DNA of 64,000 nucleotides from Mytilus galloprovincialis (GCF_965363235.1 NC_134848.1:60412181-60476180), one strand, 5' to 3'; counted from the first letter of the stretch, positions 49,201-61,096 are shown. The notes: generated by a model from the letters alone, not told the origin. Numbers and translations are program-made.

Positions 49201-52200
49201 GTTAAATTTCACGAAAAAATATCGTCCGCTGCTCTTAAAGCGGTAAGTGGAACAATTTTGAACTAGTTACCAGCCATGAAAAGTTGTTTTCGTCTGCTAC
49301 ACTAAAAATGGTAATTTGATCAAGTTTAAACCAGTTACCAGTCATGAATTTTTTTGTCTGCTACTCTGAAAACGGTACCTATTACTCCGTAGTATCTAGA
49401 GTATCTTAATTTTCAACCGGTAACATACTTTGTGATAGGACGTTCTGGCACTCTGTGAATAAAGAATAACCAAAAGAAGTTTAATCAAGCGGTGCAGTTT
49501 CGGAAAAAAAATCTGTTTTATGTGTTCTGTACATGAGTAAATCAAAATAAGGTAATTTAAAGATGTCAGGAATGTAGACAAAAAGACTCCAAACAAAAGA
49601 AATTAGTCTCCTTAATTAAAACAATGAAGAAAAAGATTAATAGGCGTTTGTCTTGCACAGTTATGTTTTATATTCTCATCTTTTTTCTTCTTTGTCAAAC
49701 TTATATTGTATTACAGTGCTGCTTTATTTACTCATTTCATATATAATGTTTTTTTTCCAGAGAAGGGACGACAGTCAAGATGCCGTGTGCAAATTTTGTT
49801 CTTGTCACGAGGTTCGATTTCAGCTTGCGTTTGGCAATTTCAAATTTTGTAAAAGATCGATTAGGACATATTTTAGAATACAATGTTCTCTACTACATTG
49901 AGAAAGATTAATTGTAAAATCACTTCTACGTAAAAAAAATAATTAATGTTTTACTCTTTTTTGGAAAATTTTATTTTTGAAGATTATATTCCGTAATGGC
50001 TTGAATTTCATTCGATGTCTTAAAAAATACAAGACTCAGGCTGTTGTTAATATTCCGTTAGCTCGCCAGTAGAAATAATTGAAAATTGTAACAAGTAAAG
50101 AATATTGTTCATACAAACTAATACATAAAGGGTCCCCTTAAGTCTCCACCCGTTGCTGCATAGTACGGCACTAAAACGACGATTTTCTAATAAAATGTCC
50201 AAATTTATTTGTCAAATACGCGAGTAGAAACAAACCTTTTGCATAAAAAAAACAACATTTTTGTGTATTTTGATTATATTCAAGATATAATGAAAATGTT
50301 TCGCCCAATAAAAACCATGCTATGAAACAGCTTTTAACGCTTTTTTAAAATTGTATATTATTTGTGTATTGGTAGGCTTCTAATAATATTTGTCAGATGA
50401 TGTTTTACTTATGTTGTATGAACATCAGCATCTTTGCTGACCAAGAGGGAATTGGTCGTAACCTTTAACCAGTGAAGATGCTATGCGCCTGACAAAATCC
50501 GCTGCCGATAGATGGAAACGATTAAAAAAAAATGTTCTATTTAGTTCTCATCACTTTTCTTAAATTGTTGTGACAGTAATAACTTATTCCCGTAAGAATA
50601 TACTTATTTCTGGCATTTTTCTTTTTATGTTCAGGTACAGCAGGTGTCGTTACCGGATGTTGGCATTACAGACTTGGGAGAAATGTCTACATTCGGATAT
50701 TACACCCGGCGTACGTCTTGGTTGGAAATCTTTGAAAATGATCGACCTCTGACCTTAGCAAGATATCCAAATGAGGTATGTTAAATAAATCTATTTGTTT
50801 CTTGTTTTTATTTTATAACAGTATTTAGGTATCGTTAAGGCTGCATTTATATATGCTCATTTAAAAATATTTTAATCTTTACGTCAGCCTCAAGCTAATT
50901 TGATATTTGTAATGATTTTCATCAAATGATTATGTATTCCACTTTTGTACGACTTTGCCCCCCGCAGAGCTATAGAAAAACAGTACATTAACGGGTGTTA
51001 CACGGACTCTTTTTAGACGATACACGGACTCTTTTTAGTTGTTACACGGACACTTTTTATAAATAGAATCACTCGTGCATGATAAGTGAGTTCATGGACA
51101 CTTTAACTTTCAATTAGATTTGAACTTTTTGGTTCACCGACTTATTTCCTGTCTTTTTATTGAACAAAATATTAACGTTAGCATCAATATCTTTTTTTTT
51201 TTAAACATTTCCAGTTAAATACTATTCATATCAGTACACTAAGGGATTAGACATTTAACTTAAAAAAAAGGGGGGTATGGTTTTCTCCTAAAATAGATAT
51301 TTTGATCCCAAATTTTATGAGAAAACAATTATTATAGTCAAGCAGATGACAAATTAATGTTTTGCATGATTCCTGATTTTCCGAATACCGTTAATAGTGC
51401 TAATTTAAACAAAAACATTTGGGTGATGGCGTTGAAAAGTAAATAGTTAATATACTCAAAAAAGAACATACCGCCCCCTTTATGAAGCAAAATATTCGGT
51501 CAATAAATTATGGACATGAATAGTATTTTGGACAATGCTGAAAGTAAAGAAATGCTAATACTTACGTGTATATTTCAATAAAAATAAGACAGGAAATAAG
51601 TAAATAAAAATCAAAGATCTAACATCAAAAGATAAAGTCCCTATCAACTCACCAACGATTGATCCTATAAACTAAAAGTGTTCATGTAATACACGTCCAA
51701 ATAAGCAGCAGATCTAGGAGAAAATCATTCAACTTATGTCATCAATTTTGGGCGGTAAGCTGCGATTGGATCATATATTAACACGTGTTTAATCCCGATC
51801 AACACTTGCAAATCTAGAGACCAGCATGAATTAAAAAAAAATCAAAATATATGCCTGAATATATATAATATTAAGACAAAATCCATTTTTTTCATAAACA
51901 TTTCATTCACTATTGAAGTAGGAAATTCATTCTTTTGATACATTTATATTGTTATCGAATTTATATCAGTGGCGGATCCAGGACAAAACAGGGGGGGGGG
52001 GGGGGGGGGTCCAACTCTATGTCTGCATTTAAATGCATTGATCGTCCAAAAAAGGGTTGTTCCAACCCCTGCGACTCCATCACTGAATATTAAATTCATG
52101 CATTTTGCAACAAATGGGCGATTTTTACCATTTTTTTTATGGGGGGGGGGGGGGGGGGATGGAATGGCATATCCTACATTTTTTTTTTATCAAAAATAAA

Positions 52201-55200
52201 GATCACAGCCTCTTTATTTTAAAATGAATTAGACCTCCCCCTCTCCGTTTTCCGTTTCATTGATAAAAATCAAACGTTATCTTACTTACCACTAAACTAT
52301 TTCTGTAATACATTACCTTTTTGCGAAGTTGCATTTTAAAAAGTCTTAAATGCGTACAACATTCACTTTTTACTTGAAATGGTTCTTTTTTTTTTATCAA
52401 ATTATTAGATTCCTGATTTTTTTTTCTCAAATGTTTAGTCTTGCTAAATGTATAATTACTTTCTTGAAACGTCGTACAAGTCAGATAAAAAACAAAAGTA
52501 ACAAAAGAAACAGGCCGGTTACAACCAGCCGAATAGTTTTTCTGCACTTGTAGTCAGGTCAAGGTCCTCGGCTATCGCCTCGGACCTTGACCTGACTACT
52601 CGTGCAGAAAAACTATCCGGCAACGGTTATTACCGGCCTGTTTCTTTGTTACCTTTGTATTTTATCTAATACTTAAAACAAATGAAATTCAGGGGACGTG
52701 ATGGGTGTATGTTATTACTGAACACGTGGTAATCTCTGTCGAACCAACATTCAAAGTTGTCTACAGAATGAGGCAATACAATTTTTTAAAATGATAATTT
52801 ATGCTTGTTTACTTTGAATTTTCCGACGCGAATGAAAACCAGGCAACAATACAAGTTAGTTTCTGACTATGAGAAGTATATCAAGTTAGTATCGATCATG
52901 ATCAGACTTTCCATTCGGGAAATTTATCGAAAAGAGTATTTATGTAACCTCTCTTCCTTTCGAAAATAATGATGGAACGTAAAATCACAAAAATACCGAT
53001 CACCGAGGGAAATTCAAAACGGAACGTCCCAAATCAAAATATATATAAAACACACCAATAGAATGGACATCAACTGTCATATTTTTGACTTGGTACAGCT
53101 AGGCATGTTCAAATGCAGAAAATGGTGCATTGAACTTGGTTTTATAGCTAGCTAAACCTCTCACTTGCACTTGTATGACAGTCGCATTAAATTTATTGTA
53201 TTCTATTTGATCTGTTTGATTGAAGGGTTATATTAACATCGACAAACCGGATGCGAATGGTCAATCGTTTCATTACGAATCAAAAGAACCATTTAAATGG
53301 ATTCCTGAAGACGATCTCTGGGTACATGGATTCTGGTAAATAATATAATATTTATAGAGGCCCTTCATGGGGGTGTCCAAGTAATCACATAATCACAAAT
53401 GTCTTGCTTTTATAATCACATAATCATATTTTTTAAAATAAGATAATCATTTCAAATAATCAAAAATACAGTCCTAGATTATCAAATAATCAAATGTTCA
53501 TCAAATAATTGGACTTGTAATCAAATGTTCATCAAATAATTGGACTTGTAATCAAATAATCATCAAATATTTGGACTTGTAATCAAATAATCATCAAATA
53601 TTTGGACTTGTAATCAAATAATCATCAAATATTTGGACTTGTAATCAAATAATCATCAAATATTTGGACTTGTAATCAAATAATCACTATATAAAATCGA
53701 CAATGTAATTACATAATCAAAAACCCTATCAGCAAGCTGTGCCGCCCTATGTTACATACTATTCAATTTGATGCTAATGTGTAAAATCGTACCTTGCAAA
53801 TAACAAATATTTGAACTGTGCTTTCAAATTCAACACATAATGTTTTTCATGGTTTAAGCACGATGAGTTAAAGTATGCAACTCTGAATTTAAATGTAAAT
53901 AGATGTGTTCTGTTGATATGATTTTTTGTTCGTACATGCATTTTAATTCTATCATATTTATGGCCATGCTTTTTCTTCGATGAAATTTTGGAGACTTTTT
54001 TTTATTGTTTTATATAATTTGAATGTCAGAAATTTAAAAGATTAACACACGTGAAATATAAAATTATTTATATAAAATTTTGAACATTTTCCACAGGTTC
54101 TGGAGCTGGGCTGATAAAGCTTACAAAGTTGCTAAGTTTGACCCCAAAGGTCAATGGTTGTCAGTCACAGAAAAAGTCATGTACGGACTGAAGAAAGGTA
54201 AACATTGACCTTTTGATGCTAAGGAGTCCATTTGTAATTTGTTTTGGGGAATTAATTATTGTGCGGTATGAGTTTTTGTTCATTGCCGAAAGCATATTGT
54301 TACCTATAAGTGTTAACTTTTATATCATTTGATATCGGTAAAGAGTTGAATCGTTATAATCATTTCACGTACTATTACAGATAAAAGAAGATGTGATACT
54401 AGTGCTATTGAGACAACTCTCTATCCAAGTCACAATTTGTAAAAGTAAACCATCATAGTCCAAAGTACGGTATATTTTGTCCTATAATATTATAAGCATA
54501 CCGTGTCATTTCTGCTAGTGTGTACGTCTGAAAAATAATAAAGTTTGATAAAATTCTTATATAATTTAAACATTTTATTTGTTCCTTTACAATATTTTTG
54601 TATTTTGTTTCAGGAAATTATAACGAGAAAAATCCTGGTAAGGTAGATTACCATAATCAAGGTGGCTATTTCAGATTTATAAATGTGCTGTCCGAACTTG
54701 ACCAACCTGTAAGTATAACCTGCTACTTCGTTTCCATGTTAATTCATACACAAATAATGACCACAATAATATACGCTAGTTACATGATTGTTTAAGGATT
54801 CAATATTTTATTTAAGTCTCAACACTCCATTCCAATACATTCCAATATAAAAAGCATATAAAGCATTGCGTATAAAAACGTTTAAACGAACTTTGTAGGT
54901 ATGAGTATCACTTAAACAACTATACAAAATAAGGAAAATCAATTAAAGGAAATGAAATTAAAGTAAAATAACAAAAATAGTCCGAGAAAAATTCCAAACA
55001 GAAAGTCCGTAATCAAATAACAAAATCAATGCGTATTTTTCGATAATTAAGATCCAATCAACAACCTTGTATTTTATATTTCATCTACATTTCTCGATCT
55101 TTCATATATCACGAATGTGCTCATCCGGTTTTTCTGCCACAAATTACATAGACAATAATAGTGCATTGACTTGACATATCAACGATATAAGGATGAGGCT

Positions 55201-58200
55201 TAGAAACGGGAAATGCGAGGCTGTGCCGAGCTATTTCCTCGTTTCGGGCCGAATCCTTATATCGTTGATATGTCAAGTCAATGCACTATTATTGTCTTTA
55301 TACTGCAATCTAAAACAACCTTTTCAATGGTTGTTTAATGCGTTAAGGTTATTTATTGGATTTAAATATTGGGGAAAATCCCCTTTAAAAAGGCCTCATA
55401 TCATGCTCGCGGAGAAATATACAACACAATGAAATGTACATATTTACCTGTTGAAACTCACACTCGACGGTGAACGAAATTGTTTGAGTCTGGACTTAAA
55501 TAGAAACCATAAGCATGAAACATAATAATTTATAGGTTGCAAACAAAAAATATTAACAAATGAAATATGTTTTCCCAATTATTGCAAAAGAAACAAGGTT
55601 TAGTCGATCCACGCGTCGTTGTATGCATTGGAAACAAGAACAGGTTGAAGAGGTCGTATGAATAATTAAATATTATTTCGGCATTTTCTATTTAAATATT
55701 CATGAGGAAAAGTGATATCGGGTCAGTGACTGTATATGACATAGAAATATACAGTCAATGCATTTTGACTGCTCAAATAGAACGAGTGCAGTATAAATAG
55801 TAATATGCTCCCGAGTAATTAAAAGTGGCGTTGTTGTATCCATTAGGTTAAATTAACTCCAATTTATTATTTGACAGAACAGTCCCCCCCAAAAAATTAA
55901 AAAATAAATAAAAAAAATAATAAAAAAAAAGAAAAATGAACACAATCTTATATTATGCAAATTGTTTCTTTATTAGCTAAATATTTGTAAATTTATATTT
56001 GATTATTTCTAGGGGGAGTTCTATGTGGATAGGAAGACTAAAATGTTATACATATGGCCCTTGAAAAACGCTCATTATGCCAAAGGTGACGCAATAGAAG
56101 CTTCTATCATCGACACGTGCATCTCGTACGTATATATTTATCTTATTTAGCATTTTACATATTTTTACATATATTTGATTCGTTCTGAAGATTCAAATGT
56201 CATCTATATCTTCAAAGGTAGAATATAAAAAAGATTCAGCTACCATTGAACGAAGGGAAATTATTTGATAAACGAAAATCAGTGAAATTAAAAAAAAAGA
56301 ATGTTTTTCGTAGAATATTAAAAGATTTGGCTACTATTGAACGAAAGGAAATCTTTTATTTCTTAAATATCTGCACGTATATCTGTTTTTAAAAAACATC
56401 CCTGAATTCTGTCCAAGTACTAGGTACAATTTTTCACTAAGGGAGTCACTATTTTATAGTTTACAAATGTGATATTTTGTCCCGTGAACGAAATATCACA
56501 GATGAACTGTGAAATATAGTTCAAGAAGACACGATTTCATAGGACATATTTTTTGCTTACACACGATCTAAACTGAATATTTTCTTGCAGAATTTCAAAA
56601 GATTCGGCTAATATCGTACTTGAAGGGTTCACACTTCAGTGTTGTCGGAAGTTTGGAATAGAGGCACCTCAAGTAAAAAGTATAACATTTACAGGACTTA
56701 GAATTCAAAACATAGGTAAATATTTAAGGATTCAAAACATACGTAGATATTTTAGAATTCAAAACATAGGAAATAATTTAGGATTTAAAACATAGTATTA
56801 GGTAAATATTTTAGTATTCAAAACATAGGTAGATATTTTAATTTCAAGATGGCGTGTATGTCTACTTAAACTAAAAGCTCCGCACCGTGATGCGAAGCAA
56901 CAATGTACACTTGAAGGTTATTAGAAACATATCTTTTTTTATTAATCTTTTTATTGTTTTTATGCCCCATTTATGGACATTATGTTTTCTGGTCCTTGCG
57001 TCCGTTCGTTCGTTCATCCGTCCGTTTGTCCGTCAGTTCATTCTTCCGCCTGTCCCGCTTCATGTTATAGTTTTTGGTCAAGGTAGTTTTTGATGAAGTT
57101 GAAGTTCAATCAAATTGAAATTTAGTACACGTGTTCCCTTTGATATGATCTTTCTAATTTTGATGCCTTATTAGAGTTTTTACCCCATTTTCACGATCCA
57201 CTGAACATAGAAAATGATAGTGCGGATGGGGCATCCGTGTACTAGGGACACATTCTTGTTTTAAAGTATAAGTTTATCGTATTGTCTATTGAATCATGAT
57301 ATTCTATTGTCTCTTTACCTTAGTTATACATCCTTTTCACCACTTATTCACGCTAATCGAATTTCCTTTCATGTTTTTAAAAACAAATTTCAGGATCATA
57401 CGGTATAACAATAACAGGGACCAATTTGAAAATTAATCAAAATCTGATAAGAAATACAGATGGTGGAATCGATATCAGAGGTTTGTAATAATACTTTATT
57501 CCAAAAGCAATACAGCTTATAGGATACCTCCACATACTAATAACAATTTTATATGCACTTATATACGAATATTAAAATAGTTACACAATATATGAATATA
57601 AAGGTGTGTATGAAAAAAATGTAATATTTTTAATACAAAATACGAGCGGTCAATGATATACTAAAATAAAGTGAGTGCAAATATACGATATAGCTGATTT
57701 TAAAAACATAAATTAGTTATTTAATTTTTTAATATTTCTGACAGAAAAAAAAACCTGGATAAGTTTGTTTGAAAGGCTTGAAACAAAATATATTTTTTTG
57801 AACGAATTTATGCAAAAATATCTTGTTAATCGTCAAAAACTTGATATAATATTTTTTTGCGATCAAAAGAAGGCGTACTCTTTCTGCGCACCCGCTAGAT
57901 CCGCCATACTTATCTAAGCAGGTCATTAATTTGCTAGCTAACTAAGTAACAATCCATAGGAAGATATTGGTTACACTGCAAAGCCACACAATGCTAACCA
58001 GGTAACAGTTTTATGGAAGAAATGATACCCGTGATGGACACATTATTTTGTGTACGGCGATCCAATGATACCCGTGATGGACACATTAGTGTACGGCGAT
58101 CCAATGATACCCGTGATGGACACATTAGTGTACGGCGATCCAATGATACCCGTGATGGACACATTAGTGTACGGCGATCCAATGATACCCGTGATGGACA

Positions 58201-60017
58201 CATTAGTGTACGGCGATCCAATGATACCCGTGATGAACACATTAATGAATGGCGATCGAATGAGTTGGCCGCTTTCTTCTGAATCAGTTGAATACATAAA
58301 GATAAGGTTCATATTCAATTTTTGAAGCATGGGACATGGAATTTAAAATAGAATTCTTATACCTTGCTAATCAATACGTAGGTTGCTTCTACTAGCCTAG
58401 AGCATAGGCAACAATTTATTTACATGACTTATTTAGGTGTATTGTAGTCTCTTTGACACATTCCCAATTTCAATTCTCTATTTTATTTTAATTAATTTCT
58501 AGGCGGTGATCGAAAAACATTAACTTCTTCAAAGAATGAAGTTGCTGATAATATTTTATCTAATTTTGGACGAGTTGGTTATGTTGGCAGTGATGGAGTC
58601 AACTGTGATGGCGTTGGTGCACATGTGCATCATAATATTTTCTTTCAAGGAGCATACACAGGAATAAAATGGGCTGTAAGTAGACGTTTAATTAATTTTT
58701 GGTTTTTATGCCCCACTTTAGGGCATTATCTTTTTCGGTCGGTCGGTTCGCTCGATCGTTCGTCCGTTCGTCCGTTCGGCAACCTGTCTGGCCTTGTTCA
58801 GGTTAAAGTTTTGATCAAGGTAGTATTTCATAAGGTTGAAGTTTATGCAAATTAAAACTTCAATTTTTCCTTAGTGTATGATCATTCTAATTTTCACGTT
58901 CCACTAAATATAGAAAGAAATGATAGTGCAAGTGGGGCATCTGTGTACTATGGACTTATTTTTGGTAATTTCTTAGAAATATAGCAACTTTTCAAGATTC
59001 AAGATTCAAAGTTTTATTTAGAGTCGATATTCTATAAACTACATAACACAAGCTCTAGTGAGCTTTTCAAATCGACTTAATAACAAAATACAATACACAC
59101 ACACAATACAATACACACATACAAAAGTCATGAAAACAGCACAATTTTAAACATATAATGCATAGTAAGATACCATAAATGACATATATAAGTTAAAAGC
59201 ATATAGTACACTTAAAACATAGCACATAGAATGTAGACTGTCTGATAAAAAGTTTTATTTACCTGACTTGGTATAGGATATTTTAAGAAATATTGGTAAG
59301 CTTAACCTGGTTTTATTGCTTGCCAAACACTACAAATGAAAGATATAGATTAAAAATAGGAGAAATGAAATGCAGGGTCCGAAATGATTTTACTTCATTC
59401 TATGAATATCCAGAAATTTAGAATAAATATTTCCGGCAAAACACTAAAGAGATAAAAGCACAGACTGATGCGTTTAAAATTACCCAAAACAAATGGCAAG
59501 TCGTTGTACTAATGTGGGTGTTTTTCCTGGGTGTAAAATAGCATTAAAATATCGAGAGTTTTATTACATGAAAAATAACGTGATTTTTATTTCATGAAAA
59601 ATATGGTGATTTTTATTACATGAAAAATATCGTGATTTTTATTACATGAAAAATATCGTGATTCTTATTACATGAAAAATATCGTGATTTTTATTGAATA
59701 TAAGTTGCAATGATTTTCATTGAATAAGAAACTAGTAACAAATATTTTAGCGGTTTAAAACTTTTTATGCAACACCAGTGCATGCATACTATTGAAATTG
59801 TGGAATTTATGTTGGCGATTTTGTTATGTTGGCGAAAATAAGAGAAAAATTACACCCGGCGAAAATAACCCTCTATACAGATGTTGACCAAAGTAACATT
59901 GTACATTATCTGATTTTGCAGGGAAACGATCACATATTTGAATACAATCATTTATCCGAAATGTGTCGATATTCCAGTGATTGCGGAGCGTTCATGAGCG
60001 GCAGAGATTGGACATGG
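46272..60017 (+). CDS. Secreted right-handed parallel beta-helix protein, 13 exons, 3' end outside window
   Basis: Exons: 46272-46402, 47207-47283, 48687-48820, 49162-49242, 50635-50775, 53226-53335, 54097-54197, 54614-54708, 56013-56125, 56591-56715, 57394-57480, 58503-58675, 59922-60017. All twelve introns are GT-AG with matching phases, giving 488 residues without a stop; the gene runs past the window. MYLSLIFMSLIIASSA is a signal peptide. DIYVSPCGSDKNKG (31-44) with SPLKTIEHAL (49-58) is the usual entry to a beta-helix fold. Then come GITDLGEM (151-158), LARYPNEG (182-189), LSELDQPGEFYVDRKT (285-300), YGITITG helix coils from ~340, GGDRKTLT (399-406), GNDHIFEYN (457-465) and CGAFMSGRDW (477-486). 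From memory this order resembles bacterial beta-helix proteins, perhaps glycoside hydrolases or lyases. Extracellular polysaccharide binding or cleavage is plausible; the reaction is unknown. D459, E463 and R484 are candidate active-site residues. Confidence 0.85.
47540..47760 (+). repeat. Dispersed repeat in beta-helix intron 2
   Basis: AACTCACAAGTCGATAACAA, CCTACCAAAATCCTGGGTTC and GATAGGATAAGAGGATCC resemble the order and spacing of the SINE-like family at 26990 and 47870 but are distinct. Non-coding. Confidence 0.45.
47870..48073 (+). repeat. SINE-like dispersed repeat, copy 2
   Basis: GGGGCGAAAGATACCCGGGG, AAATAAACTGACAACTCCAT, CACCAAAAACTGGGGGTGAT and CTCTGGAAGGATAAG align collinearly with 26990-27245. 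In intron 2 of the beta-helix gene, directly before the 45-bp minisatellite. Confidence 0.75.
48098..48412. repeat. Minisatellite, seven perfect 45-bp units
   Basis: Units start at 48098, 48143, 48188, 48233, 48278, 48323 and 48368, each GTTAAATGTTAGTATGAAGG followed by TTACCGGTCAATAACATGTC and GTCAC, with no difference between copies. In intron 2 of the beta-helix gene. Confidence 0.95.
49762..49901 (+). other. Exon-like segment in beta-helix intron 4
   Basis: A strong polypyrimidine acceptor (ATGTTTTTTTTCCAG) precedes an open stretch. Joined to exon 4 in phase 0 it would add about 46 residues, cysteine-rich (AVCKFCSCHE), then stop. It is not needed in the main transcript, since exon 4 to exon 5 is continuous with the family. 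It might be an alternative terminal exon or a decoy. Confidence 0.3.
51041..51705. mobile_element. Element with long diverged inverted repeats, ~665 bp
   Basis: The first ~125 bp (from GTTACACGGACACTTTTTAT to CTTATTTCCTGTCTTTTTAT) are the inverted counterpart of the last ~125 bp (AATAAGACAGGAAATAAGTA to ACATGTAATACACG), clearly homologous but with many differences. A TTACACGGACTC motif is repeated just to the left (50997-51040). No coding frame. In intron 5 of the beta-helix gene. Confidence 0.6.
51967..52085. mobile_element. CAGTGGCGG-family MITE, copy E, 119 bp
   Basis: Left end CAGTGGCGGATCCAGG, internal AAATGCATTGATCGTCC, right end CATCACTG. The flanks TATAT and AATAT are an imperfect 5-bp duplication. 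A G-run of about 18 lies near the left end and another is just outside at 52141-52159. In intron 5 of the beta-helix gene. Confidence 0.7.
52483..52667. repeat. Large palindrome, 185 bp
   Basis: The left arm (AGATAAAA, AAGAAACAGGCCGG, GAATAGTTTTTCTGCACT, GTCAGGTCAAGGTCC) is mirrored by the right arm with few mismatches around a centre at about 52575 (CGGCTATCGCC). It could fold into a hairpin over nearly its full length. In intron 5 of the beta-helix gene. Fold-back element or part of one. Confidence 0.85.
53485..53690. repeat. 31-bp tandem repeat, about six units
   Basis: TTGGACTTG recurs at 31-bp spacing (53511, 53542, 53573, 53604, 53635, 53666 for GGACTTG), each with AATCAAATAATCATCAAAT. 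Preceded from 53380 by related AATCA-rich sequence. In intron 6 of the beta-helix gene. Confidence 0.85.
54384..54480 (-). mobile_element. Retroelement 3' tail fragment (minus strand)
   Basis: AAAGAAGATGTGATACTAGT, TATTGAGACAACTCTCTATC and ATAGTCCAAAGTACGGTAT match the reversed end of the retroelement tail. In intron 7 of the beta-helix gene. Confidence 0.6.
55150..55297. repeat. Perfect 45-bp inverted repeat, 148-bp fold-back
   Basis: 55150-55194 and 55253-55297 are exact reverse complements over 45 bp (AGACAATAATAGTGCATTGA at the outer end, ATCAACGATATAAGGAT at the inner). The interior extends the stem imperfectly (AAACGGGAAAT opposite ATTTCCTCGTTT). The perfect arms suggest recent origin or gene conversion. 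In intron 8 of the beta-helix gene. Confidence 0.92.
56955..57262 (+). mobile_element. ATGCCCC-type short element, copy 2
   Basis: Begins TTTTTATGCCCCATTTATGG, with CGTCCGTTCGTTCGTTCATC, then TTTTGGTCAAGGTAGTTTTT, and ends AGTGCGGATGGGGCATCCGT. Collinear with 58701-58968 and reversed relative to 29010-29286. In intron 10 of the beta-helix gene. Confidence 0.75.
58018..58255. repeat. 39-bp minisatellite, about six units
   Basis: GTACGGCGATCCAATGATAC begins units at 58052, 58091, 58130, 58169 and 58208, with degenerate units at both ends. Because 39 is a multiple of three and the unit lacks stops in four frames, four overlapping frames of 82-95 codons are open; this is a consequence of the repeat, not evidence of a gene. 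In intron 11 of the beta-helix gene. Confidence 0.92.
58444..58482 (-). repeat. Fragment of the GTGTCAAAGAGACA dispersed repeat
   Basis: AGTCTCTTTGACACATTCCC and AATTTCAATTCTC are the reverse complement of 21680-21705. Located just upstream of exon 12, ending 20 bp before its acceptor. Confidence 0.6.
58701..58968 (+). mobile_element. ATGCCCC-type short element, copy 3
   Basis: TTTTTATGCCCCACTTTAGG, CGTTCGTCCGTTCGTCCG, TTTTGATCAAGGTAGTATTT and AGTGCAAGTGGGGCATCTGT follow the order of copy 2. In intron 12, about 25 bp after exon 12. Confidence 0.75.
59570..59720. repeat. 26-bp tandem repeat, about five units
   Basis: GTGATTTTTATTACATGAAA at 26-bp spacing (TGAT at 59581, 59607, 59633, 59659, 59685), with few differences. 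In intron 12 of the beta-helix gene. Confidence 0.85.
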
Positions 60018-61096
60018 GTAAATACATTGTACACATAGTATAGAATATGAGTATTACATGAAAACATTTTTTTTTAATGTTGGGTGCTTAAAAAAATAAT
60101 CATTATGTATGCGTTGTTGATTATTTCATAGATTTCCAGTCATCATTTCTTATCTTATATCGGTTACATGAGATAATTAAACTGTCAAACCAACGATAAA
60201 CATGTACCGAATGCATTGTTAAGTACCGGTCTTTGTAAGAATCATGCAGGTTCCTGTTGATAGGCGATTCATGACCCATCTTCAAATGTCTTTATATTTT
60301 GTTTATGAGGAGGGTATGGTATGAAAATAAGTTTCATGTATCAATTTTTTTCTTTTGAACCTTGGTTGCCATAGAAACCATCCTTACAAAATGTTGCCTA
60401 AATACGTTCATAAGTAGCCTTTGAAAATTGAAATATAAGGGGTTTTAAAGTCCCATAGAAATAAAGTTAATCAATACAAAAAATATGTATATTTACAGTA
60501 TTGACAAACAAAACCCCTAACTATACAAAAACGTTAAAATTTTGAATTTACTAAATAGTTTGTTTCCATAGCAACCATTTAAAAATGTGTTAAAATTCGA
60601 AAATGAAAAATTTCAAAAAATCTTTAATTTTAAATCTGTTTATCTCCCAAGACCAACAATACCATGAAATGTCATTGACAAATTTTGAAAGACCACATTC
60701 TATATATTGATAAAATAAAAAGAAAGTCGTGTGTTTTTTTTTCTTTAAAAAAATAATTTTAGTCAAAAATTGTCAATTTTCACCAAAATTCAGATTACCA
60801 AACAGATGAATACTGAAACATTTTGAACTGAAAAAGCTAAAACATTCCATTTATACGTGCATTTCTGACACAAATTTGGTAATTATAAATGAGAATATAT
60901 GATTGATAGAGATATTTTGGTAGAGAAGGAATTTTTTTCTCTCTGGGCATGGTTCCACCCCCCCCCCTTTTTTTCAAAATTCAAAAAATTATTAAAAATT
61001 TAAAAGATGGAATTCAATTGTGAACATTTTGAGCATTAAAACATGAAATTTCTTCAAAGGGTGAGCGCAATAATAGAAACCCCCTACACCATTTTT
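60018..61096. other. Beta-helix intron 13, no further exon seen
   Basis: AT-rich sequence with homopolymer A, T and C runs. I looked for an exon continuing the RDWTW end of exon 13 and found none up to the window end, so the next exon probably lies beyond 64000. Confidence 0.5.

Noticed and set aside
53485-53690. CRISPR-like array with 31-bp periodicity
   Set aside because: The whole unit is repeated, with no variable spacer.
58013-58330. Four overlapping frames of 82-95 codons
   Set aside because: They are explained by a 39-bp minisatellite without stops and fall inside an intron.
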